Shown here one piece after another: positions 22,139 through 36,360 of a stretch of DNA of 64,000 nt. Every line of letters begins with the position of its first letter. The first letter of the stretch is position 1. The translations under genes were made by a program, and so were the position numbers. The notes below the pieces were generated by a model. It did not search any database. It was not told the origin of the DNA and saw only the letters and a program-made list of their open reading frames with translations. Source of the DNA: Henricia sp. BOLD:AAB3569 (taxonomy: Eukaryota > Echinodermata > Asteroidea > Spinulosida > Echinasteridae); NCBI GenBank assembly GCA_037783545.1, contig JBBELK010001208.1, positions 124,001 to 188,000 of the forward strand, in the 5' to 3' direction.

Positions 22139-23536
22139 GGAAGGACTGAGCATGCGCACGACTCAGGAGTACACCAAAGAGGTGTGTACAGACAGCCACG
22201 GTTTGCGTGAGCAGTCAGGAAGCCCCAACCCAGTTTTCCCTGAACTTTGAAATTTCTCTGCCATTTCCCGGCGAAATTTTGTCAATTTTTTAGGACAAGT
22301 GCGCAATATAGAGAGTTTGGAGGATGCAATATTTGAAGTTCGTCGGAACATTTTTCGACCTCCAAATTTGCCGACGTTTGGACCATACTTTGACCAAATT
22401 GCCGAGCCAAACTAGGCTGCGTCAACGACAGTCCGAAGGACTGAGCATGCGCACGACTCAGGAGTACACCAAAGAGGTGTGTACAGACAGCCACGGTTTG
22501 CGTGAGCAGTCAGGAAGCCCCAACCCAGTTTTCCCTAAATTTTGAAATTTCTCTGCCATTTCCCGGCGAAAGTCTGTCAATTTTTTAGGACAAGTGCGCA
22601 ATATAGAGAGTTTGGAGCATGCAAAATTTGAAGTTCGTCGGAACATTTTTCGACCTCCAAATTTGCCGACGTTTGGACCACACTTTGACCAAATTGCCGA
22701 GCCAAACTGGGCTGCGTCAACGACAGTCCGAAGGACTGGGCATGCGCACGACTCAGAAGTACACCAAAGAGGTGTGTACAGACAGCCACGGTTTGCGTGA
22801 GCAGTCAGGAAGCCCCAACCCAGTTTTCCCTAAACTTTGAAATTTCTCTGCCATTTCCCGGCGAAAGTCTGTCAATTGTTTAGGACAAGTGCGCAATATA
22901 GAGAGTTTGGAGCATGCAAAATTTGAAGTTCGTCGGAACATTTTTCGACCTCCAAATTTGCCGACGTTTGGACCACACTTTGACCAAATTGCCGAGCCAA
23001 ACTGGGCTGCGTCAACGACAGTCGGAAGGACTGAGCATGCGCACGACTCAGGAGTACACCAAAGAGGTGTGTACAGACAGCCACGGTTTGTGTGAACAGT
23101 CAGGAAGCCCCAACCCAGTTTTCCCTAAACTGTGAAATGTCTCTGCCATTTTCCGGCGAAAGTCTGTCAATTTTTTAGGACAAGTGCGCAATATAGAGAG
23201 TTTCGAGCATGCAAAATTTGAAGTTCGTCGGAACATTTTTCGACCTCCAAATTTGCCGACGTTTGGACCACACTTTGACCAAATTGCCGAGCCAAACTGG
23301 GCTGCGTCAACGACAGTCCGAAGGACTGAGCATGCGCACGACTCAGAAGTACACCAAAGAGGTGTGTACAGACAGCCACGGTTTGCGTGAGCAGTCAGGA
23401 AGCCCCAACCCAGTTTTCCCTAAACTTTGAAATTTCTCTGCCATTTCCCGGCGAAAGTCTGTCAATTGTTTAGGACAAGTGCGCAATATAGAGAGTTTGG
23501 AGCATGCAAAATTTGAAGTTCGTTGGAACATTTTTC
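22139..23536. repeat. Nine-monomer-offset (2655-bp) repeat, copy 2
   Basis: Second copy of 19484-20881. The stretch after it (23479-23870, with CGTTGGAAC, TTCAACC and ATATAAAGAG) matches 21414-21805 at 2065 bp. Confidence 0.8.
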
Positions 23537-23794
23537 AACCTCCAAATTTGCCGACGTTTGGACCACACTTTGACCAAATTGCCGAGCCAAACTGGGCTGC
23601 GTCAACGACAGTCGGAAGGACTGAGCATGCGCACGACTCAGGAGTACACCAAAGAGGTGTGTACAGACAGCCACGGTTTGTGTGAACAGTCAGGAAGCCC
23701 CAACCCAGTTTTTCCTAAACTGTGAAATGTCTCTGCCATTTTCCGGCGAAAGTCTGTCAATTTTTTAGGACAAGTGCGCAATATAAAGAGTTTC

Positions 23795-26744
23795 GAGCAT
23801 GCAAAATTTGAAGTTCGTCGGAACATTTTTCGACCTCCAAATTTGCCGACGTTTGGACCACACTTTGACCAAATTGCCGAGCCAAACTGGGCTGCGTCAA
23901 CGACAGTCGGAAGGACTGAGCATGCGCACGACTCAGGAGTACACCAAAGAGGTGTGTACAGACAGCCACGATGTGCGTGAGCAGTCAGGAAGCCCCAACC
24001 CAGTTTTCCCTAAACTGTGAAATGTCTCTGCCATTTTCCGGCGAAAGTCTGTCAATTTTTTAGGACAAGTGCGCAATATAGAGAGTTTCGAGCATGCAAA
24101 ATTTGAAGTTCGTCGGAACATTTTTCGACCTTCAAATTTGCCGACGTTTGGACCACACTTTGACCAAGTTGCGGAGCCAAACTGGGTTGCGTCAACGACA
24201 GTCCGAAGGACTGAGCATGCGCACGACTCAGGAGTACACCAAAGAGGTGTGTACAGACAGCCACGGTTTGCGTGAGCAGTCAGGAAGCCCCAACCCAGTT
24301 TTCCCTGAACTTTGAAATTTCTCTGCCATTTCCCGGCGAAAGTTTGTCAATTTTTTAGGACAAGTGCGCAATATAGAGAGTTTGGAGCATGCAATATTTG
24401 AAGTTCGTCGGAACATTTTTCAACCTCCAAATTTGCCGACGTTTGGACCATACTTTGACCAAATTGCCGAGCCAAACTAGGCTGCGTCAACGACAGTCCG
24501 AAGGACTGAGCATGCGCACGACTCAGGAGTACACCAAAGAGGTGTGTACAGACAGCCACGGTTTGCGTGAGCAGTCAGGAAGCCCCAACCCAGTTTTCCC
24601 TAAACTTTGAAATTTCTCTGCCATTTCCCGGCGAAAGTCTGTCAATTGTTTAGGACAAGTGTGCAATATAGAGAGTTTGGAGCATGCAAAATTTGAAGTT
24701 CGTCGGAACATTTTTCGACCTCCAAATTTGCCGACGTTTGGACCACACTTTGACCAAATTGCCGAGCCAAACTGGGCTGCGTCAACGACAGTCGGAAGGA
24801 CTGAGCATGCGCACGACTCAGGAGTACACCAAAGAGGTGTGTACAGACAGCCACGGTTTGTGTGAACAGTCAGGAAGCCCCAACCCAGTTTTCCCTAAAC
24901 TGTGAAATGTCTCTGCCATTTTCCGGCGAAAGTCTGTCAATTTTTTAGGACAAGTGCGCAATATAGAGAGTTTCGAGCATGCAAAATTTGAAGTTCGTCG
25001 GAACATTTTTCGACCTTCAAATTTGCCGACGTTTGGACCACACTTTGACCCAATTGCCGAGCTAAACTGGGCTGCGTCAACGACAGTCCGAAGGACTGAG
25101 CATGCGCACGACTCAGGAGTACACCAAAGAGGTGTGTACAGACAGCCACGGTTTGTGTGAACAGTCAGGAAGCCCCAACCCAGTTTTCCCTAAACTTTGA
25201 AATATCTCTGCCATTTCCCGGCGAAAGTCTGTCAATTTTTTAGGACAAGTGCGCAATATAGAGAGTTTGGAGCATGCAAAATTTGAAGTTCGTCCGAACA
25301 TTTTTCGGCCTCCAAATTTGCCGACGTTTGGACCACACTTTGACCCAATTGCCGAGCCAAACTGGGCTGCGTCAACGACAGTCCGAAGGACTGAGCATGC
25401 GCACGACTCAGAAGTACACCAAAGAGGTGTGTACAGACAGCCACGGTTTGCGTGAGCAGTCAGGAAGCCCCAACCCAGTTTTCCCTAAACTTTGAAATTT
25501 ATCTGCCATTTCCCGGCGAAAGTCTGTCAATTGTTTAGGACAAGTGCGCAATATAGAAAGTTTGGAGCATGCAAAATTTGAAGTTCGTCGGAACATTTTT
25601 CGACCTCCAAATTTGCCGACGTTTGGACCACACTTTGACCAAATTGCCGAGCCAAACTGGGCTGCGTCAACGACAGTCCGAAGGACTGAGCATGCGCACG
25701 ACTCAGAAGTACACCAAAGAGGTGTGTACAGACAGCCACGGTTTGCGTGAGCAGTCAGGAAGCCCCAACCCAGTTTTCCCTAAACTTTGAAATTTCTCTG
25801 CCATTTCCCGGCGAAAGTCTGTCAATTGTTTAGCACAAGTACGCAATATAGAGAGTTTGGAGCATGCAAAATTTGAAGTTCGTCGGAACATTTTTCGACC
25901 TCCAAATTTGCCAACGTTTGGACCACACTTTGACCAAATTGCCGAGCCAAACTGGGCTGCGTCAACGACAGTCCAAAGGACTGAGCATGCGCACGACTCA
26001 GGAGTACACCAAAGAGGTGTGTACAGACAGCCACGATGTGCGTGAGCAGTCAGGAAGCCCCAACCCAGTTTTCCCTAAACTTTGAAATTTCTCTGCCATT
26101 TCCCGGCGAAGGTTTGTCAATTTTTTGGGACAAGTGCGCAATATAGAGAGTTTGGAGCATGCAATATTTGAAGTTCGTCGGAACATTTTTCGACCTCCAA
26201 ATTTGCCGACGTTTGGACCATACTTTGACCAAATTGCCGAGCCAAACTAGGCTGCGTCAACGACAGTCCGAAGGACTGAGCATGCGCACGACTCAGGAGT
26301 ACACCAAAGAGGTGTGTACAGACAGCCACGGTTTGCGTGAGCAGTCAGGAAGCCCCAACCCAGTTTTCCCTAAACTTTGAAATTTCTCTGCCATTTCCCG
26401 GCGAAAGTCTGTCAATCTTTTAGGACAAGTGCGCAATATAGAGAGTTTGGAGCATGCAAAATTTGAAGTTCGTCGGAACATTTTTCGACCTCCAAATTTG
26501 CCGACGTTTGGACCACACTTTGACCAAATTGCCGAGCTAAACTGGGCTGCGTCAACGACAGTCCGAAGGACTGAGCATGCGCACGACTCAGAAGTACACC
26601 AAAGAGGTGTGTACAGACAGCCACGGTTTGTGTGAGCAGTCAGGAAGCCCCAACCCAGTTTTCCCTAAACTTTGAAATTTCTCTTCCATTTCCCGGCGAA
26701 AGTCTGTCAATTGTTTAGGACAAGTGCGCAATATAGAGAGTTTG
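23795..26744. repeat. Ten-monomer (2950-bp) higher-order unit, copy 1
   Basis: Exactly 10 x 295 bp; repeated in tandem at 26745-29694, with identity continuing to 29870. Marker variants CACGATGTGCG, TTAGCACAAGTACGC, CGTCCGAACATTTTTCGGCC and CAATCTTTTAGG recur in the same order in both copies. Only scattered single-base differences are seen. Confidence 0.88.
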
Positions 26745-29694
26745 GAGCATGCAAAATTTGAAGTTCGTCGGAACATTTTTCGACCTCCAAATTTGCCGAC
26801 GTTTGGACCACACTTTGACCAAATTGCCGAGCCAAACTGGGCTGCGTCAACGACAGTCGGAAGGACTGAGCATGCGCACGACTCAGGAGTACACCAAAGA
26901 GGTGTGTACAGACAGCCACGATGTGCGTGAGCAGTCAGGAAGCCCCAACCCAGTTTTCCCTAAACTGTGAAATGTCTCTGCCATTTTCCGGCGAAAGTCT
27001 GTCAATTTTTTAGGACAAGTGCGCAATATAGAGAGTTTCGAGCATGCAAAATTTGAAGTTCGTCGGAACATTTTTCGACCTTCAAATTTGCCGACGTTTG
27101 GACCACACTTTGACCAAGTTGCCGAGCCAAACTGGGTTGCGTCAACGACAGTCCGAAGGACTGAGCATGCGCACGACTCAGGAGTACACCAAAGAGGTGT
27201 GTACAGACAGCCACGGTTTGCGTGAGCAGTCAGGAAGCCCCAACCCAGTTTTCCCTGAACTTTGAAATTTCTCTGCCATTTCCCGGCGAAAGTTTGTCAA
27301 TTTTTTAGGACAAGTGCGCAATATAGAGAGTTTGGAGCATGCAATATTTGAAGTTCGTCGGAACATTTTTCAACCTCCAAATTTGCCGACGTTTGGACCA
27401 TACTTTGACCAAATTGCCGAGCCAAACTAGGCTGCGTCAACGACAGTCCGAAGGACTGAGCATGCGCACGACTCAGGAGTACACCAAAGAGGTGTGTACA
27501 GACAGCCACGGTTTGCGTGAGCAGTCAGGAAGCCCCAACCCAGTTTTCCCTAAACTTTGAAATTTCTCTGCCATTTCCCGGCGAAAGTCTGTCAATTGTT
27601 TAGGACAAGTGCGCAATATAGAGAGTTTGGAGCATGCAAAATTTGAAGTTCGTCGGAACATTTTTCGACCTCCAAATTTGCCGACGTTTGGACCACACTT
27701 TGACCAAATTGCCGAGCCAAACTGGGCTGCGTCAACGACAGTCGGAAGGACTGAGCATGCGCACGACTCAGGAGTACACCAAAGAGGTGTGTACAGACAG
27801 CCACGGTTTGTGTGAACAGTCAGGAAGCCCCAACCCAGTTTTCCCTAAACTGTGAAATGTCTCTGCCATTTTCCGGCGAAAGTCTGTCAATTTTTTAGGA
27901 CAAGTGCGCAATATAGAGAGTTTCGAGCATGCAAAATTTGAAGTTCGTCGGAACATTTTTCGACCTTCAAATTTGCCGACGTTTGGACCACACTTTGACC
28001 CAATTGCCGAGCCAAACTGGGCTGCGTCAACGACAGTCCGAAGGACTGAGCATGCGCACGACTCAGGAGTACACCAAAGAGGTGTGTACAGACAGCCACG
28101 GTTTGTGTGAACAGTCAGGAAGCCCCAACCCAGTTTTCCCTAAACTTTGAAATATCTCTTCCATTTCCCGGCGAAAGTCTGTCAATTTTTTAGGACAAGT
28201 GCGCAATATAGAGAGTTTGGAGCATGCAAAATTTGAAGTTCGTCCGAACATTTTTCGGCCTCCAAATTTGCCGACGTTTGGACCACACTTTGACCCAATT
28301 GCCGAGCCAAACTGGGCTGCGTCAACGACAGTCCGAAGGACTGAGCATGCGCACGACTCAGAAGTACACCAAAGAGGTGTGTACAGACAGCCACGGTTTG
28401 CGTGAGCAGTCAGGAAGCCCCAACCCAGTTTTCCCTAAACTTTGAAATTTCTCTGCCATTTCCCGGCGAAAGTCTGTCAATTGTTTAGGACAAGTGCGCA
28501 ATATAGAAAGTTTGGAGCATGCAAAATTTGAAGTTCGTCGGAACATTTTTCGACCTCCAAATTTGCCGACGTTTGGACCACACTTTGACCAAATTGCCGA
28601 GCCAAACTGGGCTGCGTCAACGACAGTCCGAAGGACTGAGCATGCGCACGACTCAGAAGTACACCAAAGAGGTGTGTACAGACAGCCACGGTTTGCGTGA
28701 GCAGTCAGGAAGCCCCAACCCAGTTTTCCCTAAACTTTGAAATTTCTCTGCCATTTCCCGGCGAAAGTCTGTCAATTGTTTAGCACAAGTACGCAATATA
28801 GAGAGTTTGGAGCATGCAAAATTTGAAGTTCGTCGGAACATTTTTCGACCTCCAAATTTGCCAACGTTTGGACCACACTTTGACCAAATTGCCGAGCCAA
28901 ACTGGGCTGCGTCAACGACAGTCCAAAGGACTGAGCATGCGCACGACTCAGGAGTACACCAAAGAGGTGTGTACAGACAGCCACGATGTGCGTGAGCAGT
29001 CAGGAAGCCCCAACCCAGTTTTCCCTAAACTTTGAAATTTCTCTGCCATTTCCCGGCGAAAGTTTGTCAATTTTTTGGGACAAGTGCGCAATATAGAGAG
29101 TTTGGAGCATGCAATATTTGAAGTTCGTCGGAACATTTTTCGACCTCCAAATTTGCCGACGTTTGGACCATACTTTGACCAAATTGCCGAGCCAAACTAG
29201 GCTGCGTCAACGACAGTCCGAAGGACTGAGCATGCGCACGACTCAGGAGTACACCAAAGAGGTGTGTACAGACAGCCACGGTTTGCGTGAGCAGTCAGGA
29301 AGCCCCAACCCAGTTTTCCCTAAACTTTGAAATTTCTCTGCCATTTCCCGGCGAAAGTCTGTCAATCTTTTAGGACAAGTGCGCAATATAGAGAGTTTGG
29401 AGCATGCAAAATTTGAAGTTCGTCGGAACATTTTTCGACCTCCAAATTTGCCGACGTTTGGACCACACTTTGACCAAATTGCCGAGCTAAACTGGGCTGC
29501 GTCAACGACAGTCCGAAGGACTGAGCATGCGCACGACTCAGAAGTACACCAAAGAGGTGTGTACAGACAGCCACGGTTTGCGTGAGCAGTCAGGAAGCCC
29601 CAACCCAGTTTTCCCTAAACTTTGAAATTTCTCTTCCATTTCCCGGCGAAAGTCTGTCAATTGTTTAGGACAAGTGCGCAATATAGAGAGTTTG
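26745..29694. repeat. Ten-monomer (2950-bp) higher-order unit, copy 2
   Basis: Tandem copy of 23795-26744. Identity ends at 29870, where GTTTGTGTGA replaces ATGTGCGTGA (26921). Confidence 0.88.
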
Positions 29695-30345
29695 GAGCAT
29701 GCAAAATTTGAAGTTCGTCGGAACATTTTTCGACCTCCAAATTTGCCGACGTTTGGACCACACTTTGACCAAATTGCCGAGCCAAACTGGGCTGCGTCAA
29801 CGACAGTCGGAAGGACTGAGCATGCGCACGACTCAGGAGTACACCAAAGAGGTGTGTACAGACAGCCACGGTTTGTGTGAACAGTCAGGAAGCCCCAACC
29901 CAGTTTTCCCTAAACTGTGAAATGTCTCTGCCATTTTCCGGCGAAAGTCTGTCAATTTTTTAGGACAAGTGCGCAATATAGAGAGTTTCGAGCATGCAAA
30001 ATTTGAAGTTCGTCGGAACATTTTTCGACCTTCAAATTTGCCGACGTTTGGACCACACTTTGACCAAGTTGCCGAGCCAAACTGGGCTGCGTCAACGACA
30101 GTCCGAAGGACTGAGCATGCGCACGACTCAGAAGTACACCAAAGAGGTGTGTACAGACAGCCACGGTTTGCGTGAGCAGTCAGGAAGCCCCAACCCAGTT
30201 TTCCCTAAACTTTGAAATTTCTCTGCCATTTCCCGGCGAAAGTCTGTCAATTGTTTAGGACAAGTGCGCAATATAGAGAGTTTGCAGCATGCAAAATTTG
30301 AAGTTCGTCGGAACATTTTTCGACCTCCAAATTTGCCGACGTTTG

Positions 30346-31017
30346 AACCACACTTTGACCAAATTGCCGAGCCAAACTGGGCTGCGTCAACGACAGTCCA
30401 AAGGACTGAGCATGCGCACGACTCAGGAGTACACCAAAGAGGTGTGTACAGACAGCCACGATGTGCGTGAGCAGTCAGGAAGCCCCAACCCAGTTTTCCC
30501 TAAACTTTGAAATTTCTCTGCCATTTCCCGGCGAAAGTTTGTCAATTTTGGAGCATGCAATATTTGAAGTTCGTCGGAACATTTTTCGACCTCCAAATTT
30601 GCCGACGTTTGGACCATACTTTGACCAAATTGCCGAGCCAAACTAGGCTGCGTCAACGACAGTCCGAAGGACTGAGCATGCGCACGACTCAGGAGTACAC
30701 CAAAGAGGTGTGTACAGACAGCCACGGTTTGCGTGAGCAGTCAGGAAGCCCCAACCCAGTTTTCCCTGAACTTTGAAATTTCTCTGCCATTTCCCGGCGA
30801 AAGTTTGTCAATTTTTTAGGACAAGTGCGCAATATAGAGAGTTTGGAGCATGCAATATTTGAAGTTCGTCGGAACATTTTTCGACCTACAAATTTGCCGA
30901 CGTTTGGACCATACTTTGACCAAATTGCCGAGCCAAACTAGGCTGCGTCAACGACAGTCCGAAGGACTGAGCATGCGCACGACTCAGGAGTACACCAAAG
31001 AGGTGTGTACAGACAGC
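30346..31017. repeat. Repeat at 2302-bp offset, copy 1
   Basis: Matches 32648-33319. The offset equals eight monomers less two 29-bp deletions, both present in the interval. It contains a shortened monomer (30469-30734) and the TTCGACCTACAAATTT variant (30893/33195). Confidence 0.78.
30469..30734. repeat. 266-bp monomer with 29-bp deletion
   Basis: GTCAATTTTGGAGCATGC shows 29 bp lost between two TTT runs, removing the GGACAAGTGCGC stretch. The same junction occurs at 31030-31295 and 32771-33036. The repeated TTT at both ends fits a microhomology or slippage deletion, later copied with the block. Confidence 0.88.
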
Positions 31018-32647
31018 AACGATGTGCGTGAGCAGTCAGGAAGCCCCAACCCAGTTTTCCCTAAACTTTGAAATTTCTCTGCCATTTCCCGGCGAAAGTT
31101 TGTCAATTTTGGAGCATGCAATATTTGAAGTTCGTCGGAACATTTTTCGACCTCCAAATTTGCCGACGTTTGGACCACACTTTGACCAAATTGCCGAGCC
31201 AAACTGGGCTGCGTCAACGACAGTCCGAAGGACTGAGCATGCGCACGACTCAGGAGTACACCAAAGAGGTGTGTACAGACAGCCACGGTTTGCGTGAGCA
31301 GTCAGGAAGCCCCAACCCAGTTTTCCCTAAACTTTGAAATTTCTCTTCCATTTCCCGGCGAAAGTCTGTCAATTGTTTAGGACAAGTGCGCAATATAGAG
31401 AGTTTGGAGCATGCAAAATTTGAAGTTCGTCGGAACATTTTTCGACCTCCAAATTTGCCGACGTTTGGACCACACTTTGACCAAATTGCCGAGCCAAACT
31501 GGGCTGCGTCAACGACAGTCGGAAGGACTGAGCATGCGCACGACTCAGGAGTACACCAAAGAGGTGTGTACAGACAGCCACGGTTTGTGTGAACAGTCAG
31601 GAAGCCCCAACCCAGTTTTCGCTAAACTGTGAAATGTCTCTGCCATTTTCCGGCGAAAGTCTGTCAATTTTTTAGGACAAGTGCGCAATATAGAGAGTTT
31701 CGAGCATGCAAAATTTGAAGTTCGTCGGAACATTTTTCGACCTTCAAATTTGCCGACGTTTGGACCACACTTTGACCAAGTTGCCGAGCCAAACTGGGCT
31801 GCGTCAACGACAGTCCGAAGGACTGAGCATGCGCACGACTCAGGAGTACACCAAAGAGGTGTGTACAGACAGCCACGGTTTGCGTGAGCAGTCAGGAAGC
31901 CCCAACCCAGTTTTCCCTAAACTTTGAAATATCTCTGCCATTTCCCGGCGAAAGTCTGTCAATTATTTAGGACAAGTGCGCAATATAGAGAGTTTGGAGC
32001 ATGCAAAATTTGAAGTTCGTCCGAACATTTTTCGGCCTCCAAATTTGCCGACGTTTGGACCACACTTTGACCCAATTGCCGAGCCAAACTGGGCTGCGTC
32101 AACGACAGTCCGAAGGACTGAGCATGCGCACGACTCAGAAGTACACCAAAGAGGTGTGTACAGACAGCCACGGTTTGCGTGAGCAGTCAGGAAGCCCCAA
32201 CCCAGTTTTCCCTAAACTTTGAAATTTCTCTGCCATTTCCCGGCGAAAGTCTGTCAATTGTTTAGGACAAGTGCGCAATATAGAGAGTTTGGAGCATGCA
32301 AAATTTGAAGTTCGTCGGAACATTTTTCGACCCCCAAATTTGCCGACGTTTGGACCACACTTTGACCAAATTGCCGAGCCAAACTGGGCTGCGTCAACGA
32401 CAGTCCGAAGGACTGAGCATGCGCACGACTCAGAAGTACACCAAAGAGGTGTGTACAGACAGCCACGGTTTGCGTGAGCAGTCAGGAAGCCCCAACCCAG
32501 TTTTCCCTAAACTTTGAAATTTCTCTGCCATTTCCCGGCGAAAGTCTGTCAATTGTTTAGGACAAGTGCGCAATATAGAGAGTTTGGAGCATGCAAAATT
32601 TGAAGTTCGTCGGAACATTTTTCGACCTCCAAATTTGCCGACGTTTG

Positions 32648-33319
32648 GACCACACTTTGACCAAATTGCCGAGCCAAACTGGGCTGCGTCAACGACAGTC
32701 CAAAGGACTGAGCATGCGCACGACTCAGGAGTACACCAAAGAGGTGTGTACAGACAGCCACGATGTGCGTGAGCAGTCAGGAAGCCCCAACCCAGTTTTC
32801 CCTAAACTTTGAAATTTCTCTGCCATTTCCCGGCGAAAGTTTGTCAATTTTGGAGCATGCAATATTTGAAGTTCGTCGGAACATTTTTCGACCTCCAAAT
32901 TTGCCGACGTTTGGACCATACTTTGACCAAATTGCCGAGCCAAACTAGGCTGCGTCAACGACAGTCCGAAGGACTGAGCATGCGCACGACTCAGGAGTAC
33001 ACCAAAGAGGTGTGTACAGACAGCCACGGTTTGCGTGAGCAGTCAGGAAGCCCCAACCCAGTTTTCCCTGAACTTTGAAATTTCTCTGCCATTTCCCGGC
33101 GAAAGCTTGTCAATTTTTTAGGACAAGTGCGCAATATAGAGAGTTTGGAGCATGCAATATTTGAAGTTCGTCGGAACATTTTTCGACCTACAAATTTGCC
33201 GACGTTTGGACCATACTTTGACCAAATTGCCGAGCCAAACTAGGCTGCGTCAACGACAGTCCGAAGGACTGAGCATGCGCACGACTCAGGAGTACACCAA
33301 AGAGGTGTGTACAGACAGC
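32648..33319. repeat. Repeat at 2302-bp offset, copy 2
   Basis: Second copy of 30346-31017, with one visible difference at AAGCTTGTC (33105) against AAGTTTGTC. Confidence 0.78.
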
Positions 33320-33578
33320 CACGGTTTGCGTGAGCAGTCAGGAAGCCCCAACCCAGTTTTCCCTAAACTTTGAAATTTCTCTGCCATTTCCCGGCGAAAG
33401 TCTGTCAATTTTTTAGGACAAGTGCGCAATATAGAGAGTTTGGAGCTTGCAAAATTTGAAGTTCGTCGGAACATTTTTCGACCTCCAAATTTGCCGACGT
33501 TTGGACCACACTTTGACCAAATTGCCGAGCCAAACTGGGCTGCGTCAACGACAGTCCGAAGGACTGAGCATGCGCACC

Positions 33579-35294
33579 ACTCAGAAGTACACCAAAGAGG
33601 TGTGTACAGACAGCCACGGTTTGCGTGAGCAGTCAGGAAGCCCCAACCCAGTTTTCCCTAAACTTTGAAATTTCTCTGCCATTTCCCGGCGAAAGTCTGT
33701 CAATTGTTTAGGACAAGTGCGCAATATAGAGAGTTTGGAGCATGCAAAATTTGAAGTTCGTCGGAACATTTTTCGACCTCCAAATTTGCCGACGTTTGGA
33801 CCACACTTTGACCAAATTGCCGAGCCAAACTGGGCTGCGTCAACTACAGTCGGAAGGACTGAGCATGCGCACGACTCAGGAGTACACCAAAGAGGTGTGT
33901 ACAGACAGCCACGGTTTGTGTGAACAGTCAGGAAGCCCCAACCCAGTTTTCCGTAAACTGTGAAATGTCTCTGCCATTTTCCGGCGAAAGTCTGTCAATT
34001 TTTTAGGACAAGTGCGCAATATAGAGAGTTTCGAGCATGCAAAATTTGAAGTTCGTCGGAACATTTTTCGACCTTCAAATTTGCCGACGTTTGGACCACA
34101 CTTTGACCAAGTTGCCGAGCCAAACTGGGCTGCGTGAACGACAGTCCGAAGGACTGAGCATGCGCACGACTCAGGAGTACACCAAAGAGGTGTGTACAGA
34201 CAGCCACGGTTTGCGTGAGCAGTCAGGAAGCCCCAACCCAGTTTTCCCTAAACTTTGAAATTTCTCTGCCATTTCCCGGCGAAAGTCTGTCAATTTTTTA
34301 GGACAAGTGCGCAATATAGAGAGTTTGGAGCATGCAAAATTTGAAGTTCGTCCGAACATTTTTCGGCCTCCAAATTTGCCGACGTTTGGACCACACTTTG
34401 ACCAAATTGCCGAGCCAAACTGTGCTGCGTCAACGACAGTCCGAGGGACTGAGCATGCGCACGACTCAGGAGTGCACCAAAGAGCTGTGTACAGACAGCC
34501 ACGGTTTGCGTGAGCAGTCAGGAAGCCCCAACCCAGTTTTCCCTAAACTTTGAAATTTCTCTGCCATTTCCCGGCGAAAGTCTGTCAATTTTTTAGGACA
34601 AGTGCGCAATCTAGAGAGTTTGGAGCAAGCAACATTTTTCGACCTCCAAATTTGCCGACGTTTGGACCACACTTTGACCAAATTTCCGAGCCAAACTGGG
34701 CTGCGTCAACGACAGTCCGAAGGACTGAGCATGCGCACGACTCAGGAGTACACCAAAGAGGTGTGTACAGACAGCCACGGTTTGCGTGAGCAGTCAGGAA
34801 GCCCCAACCCAGTTTTCCCTAAACTTTGAAATTTCTCTGCCATTTCCCGAAGAAAGTCTGTCAATTTTTTAGGACAAGTGCGCAATATGGAGAGTTTGGA
34901 GCATGCAAAATTTGAAGTTCGTCGGAACATTTTTCGACCTCCAAATTTGCCGACGTTTGGACCACACTTTGACCAAATTGCCGAGCCAAACTGGGCTGCG
35001 TCAACGACAGTCCGAAGGACTGAGCATGCGCACGACTCAGGAGTACACCAAAGAGGTGTGTACAGACAACCACGGTTTGCGTGAGCAGTCAGGAAGCCCC
35101 AACCCAGTTTTCCCTAAACTTTGAAATTTCTCTGCCATTTCCCGGCGAAAGTCTGTCAATTTTTTAGGACAAGTGCGCAATATAGAGAGTTTGGAGCATG
35201 CAAAATTTGAAGTTCGTCGGAACATTTTTCGACCTCCAAATTTGCCGACGTTTGGACCACACTTTGACAAAATTGCCGAGCCAAACTGGGCTGC
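33579..35294. repeat. 1716-bp block, copy 1 of 3
   Basis: Recurs at 36491-38206 (offset 2912) and at 40574-42289 (a further 4083). Shared private variants are CAACTACAGTCGG, CTGCGTGAACG, CAAACTGTGCTGC, the GTGCACCAAAGAGCTG variant and the 19-bp-deleted monomer, all in the same order. Confidence 0.87.
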
Positions 35295-35352
35295 ATCAAC
35301 GACAGTCCGAAGGACTGAGCATGCGCACGACTCAGGAGTACACCAAAGAGGT
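34487..35352. repeat. 866-bp trimer, copy 1
   Basis: Three monomers less 19 bp. Directly followed by a second copy at 35353-36218, and present again from about 37399, 39448 and 41482. It holds the 19-bp-deleted monomer, a CCCGAAGAAAG monomer with GACAACCACGG, and a TTTGACAAAATTG monomer. Confidence 0.87.
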
Positions 35353-36218
35353 GTGTACAGACAGCCACGGTTTGCGTGAGCAGTCAGGAAGCCCCAACCC
35401 AGTTTTCCCTAAACTTTGAAATTTCTCTGCCATTTCCCGGCGAAAGTCTGTCAATTTTTTAGGACAAGTGCGCAATCTAGAGAGTTTGGAGCAAGCAACA
35501 TTTTTCGACCTCCAAATTTGCCGACGTTTGGACCACACTTTGACCAAATTTCCGAGCCAAACTGGGCTGCGTCAACGACAGTCCGAAGGACTGAGCATGC
35601 GCACGACTCAGGAGTACACCAAAGAGGTGTGTACAGACAGCCACGGTTTGCGTGAGCAGTCAGGAAGCCCCAACCCAGTTTTCCCTAAACTTTGAAATTT
35701 CTCTGCCATTTCCCGAAGAAAGTCTGTCAATTTTTTAGGACAAGTGCGCAATATGGAGAGTTTGGAGCATGCAAAATTTGAAGTTCGTCGGAACATTTTT
35801 CGACCTCCAAATTTGCCGACGTTTGGACCACACTTTGACCAAATTGCCGAGCCAAACTGGGCTGCGTCAACGACAGTCCGAAGGACTGAGCATGCGCACG
35901 ACTCAGGAGTACACCAAAGAGGTGTGTACAGACAACCACGGTTTGCGTGAGCAGTCAGGAAGCCCCAACCCAGTTTTCCCTAAACTTTGAAATTTCTCTG
36001 CCATTTCCCGGCGAAAGTCTGTCAATTTTTTAGGACAAGTGCGCAATATAGAGAGTTTGGAGCATGCAAAATTTGAAGTTCGTCGGAACATTTTTCGACC
36101 TCCAAATTTGCCGACGTTTGGACCACACTTTGACAAAATTGCCGAGCCAAACTGGGCTGCGTCAACGACAGTCCGAAGGACTGAGCATGCGCACGACTCA
36201 GGAGTACACCAAAGAGGT
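35353..36218. repeat. 866-bp trimer, copy 2 (tandem)
   Basis: Tandem copy of 34487-35352; identity continues to about 36288. Confidence 0.87.
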
Positions 36219-36360
36219 GTGTACAGACAGCCACGGTTTGCGTGAGCAGTCAGGAAGCCCCAACCCAGTTTTCCCTAAACTTTGAAATCTCTCTGCCATT
36301 TCCCGGCGAAAGTCTGTCAATTTTTTAGGACAAGTGCGCAATATAGAGAGTTTGGAGGAG

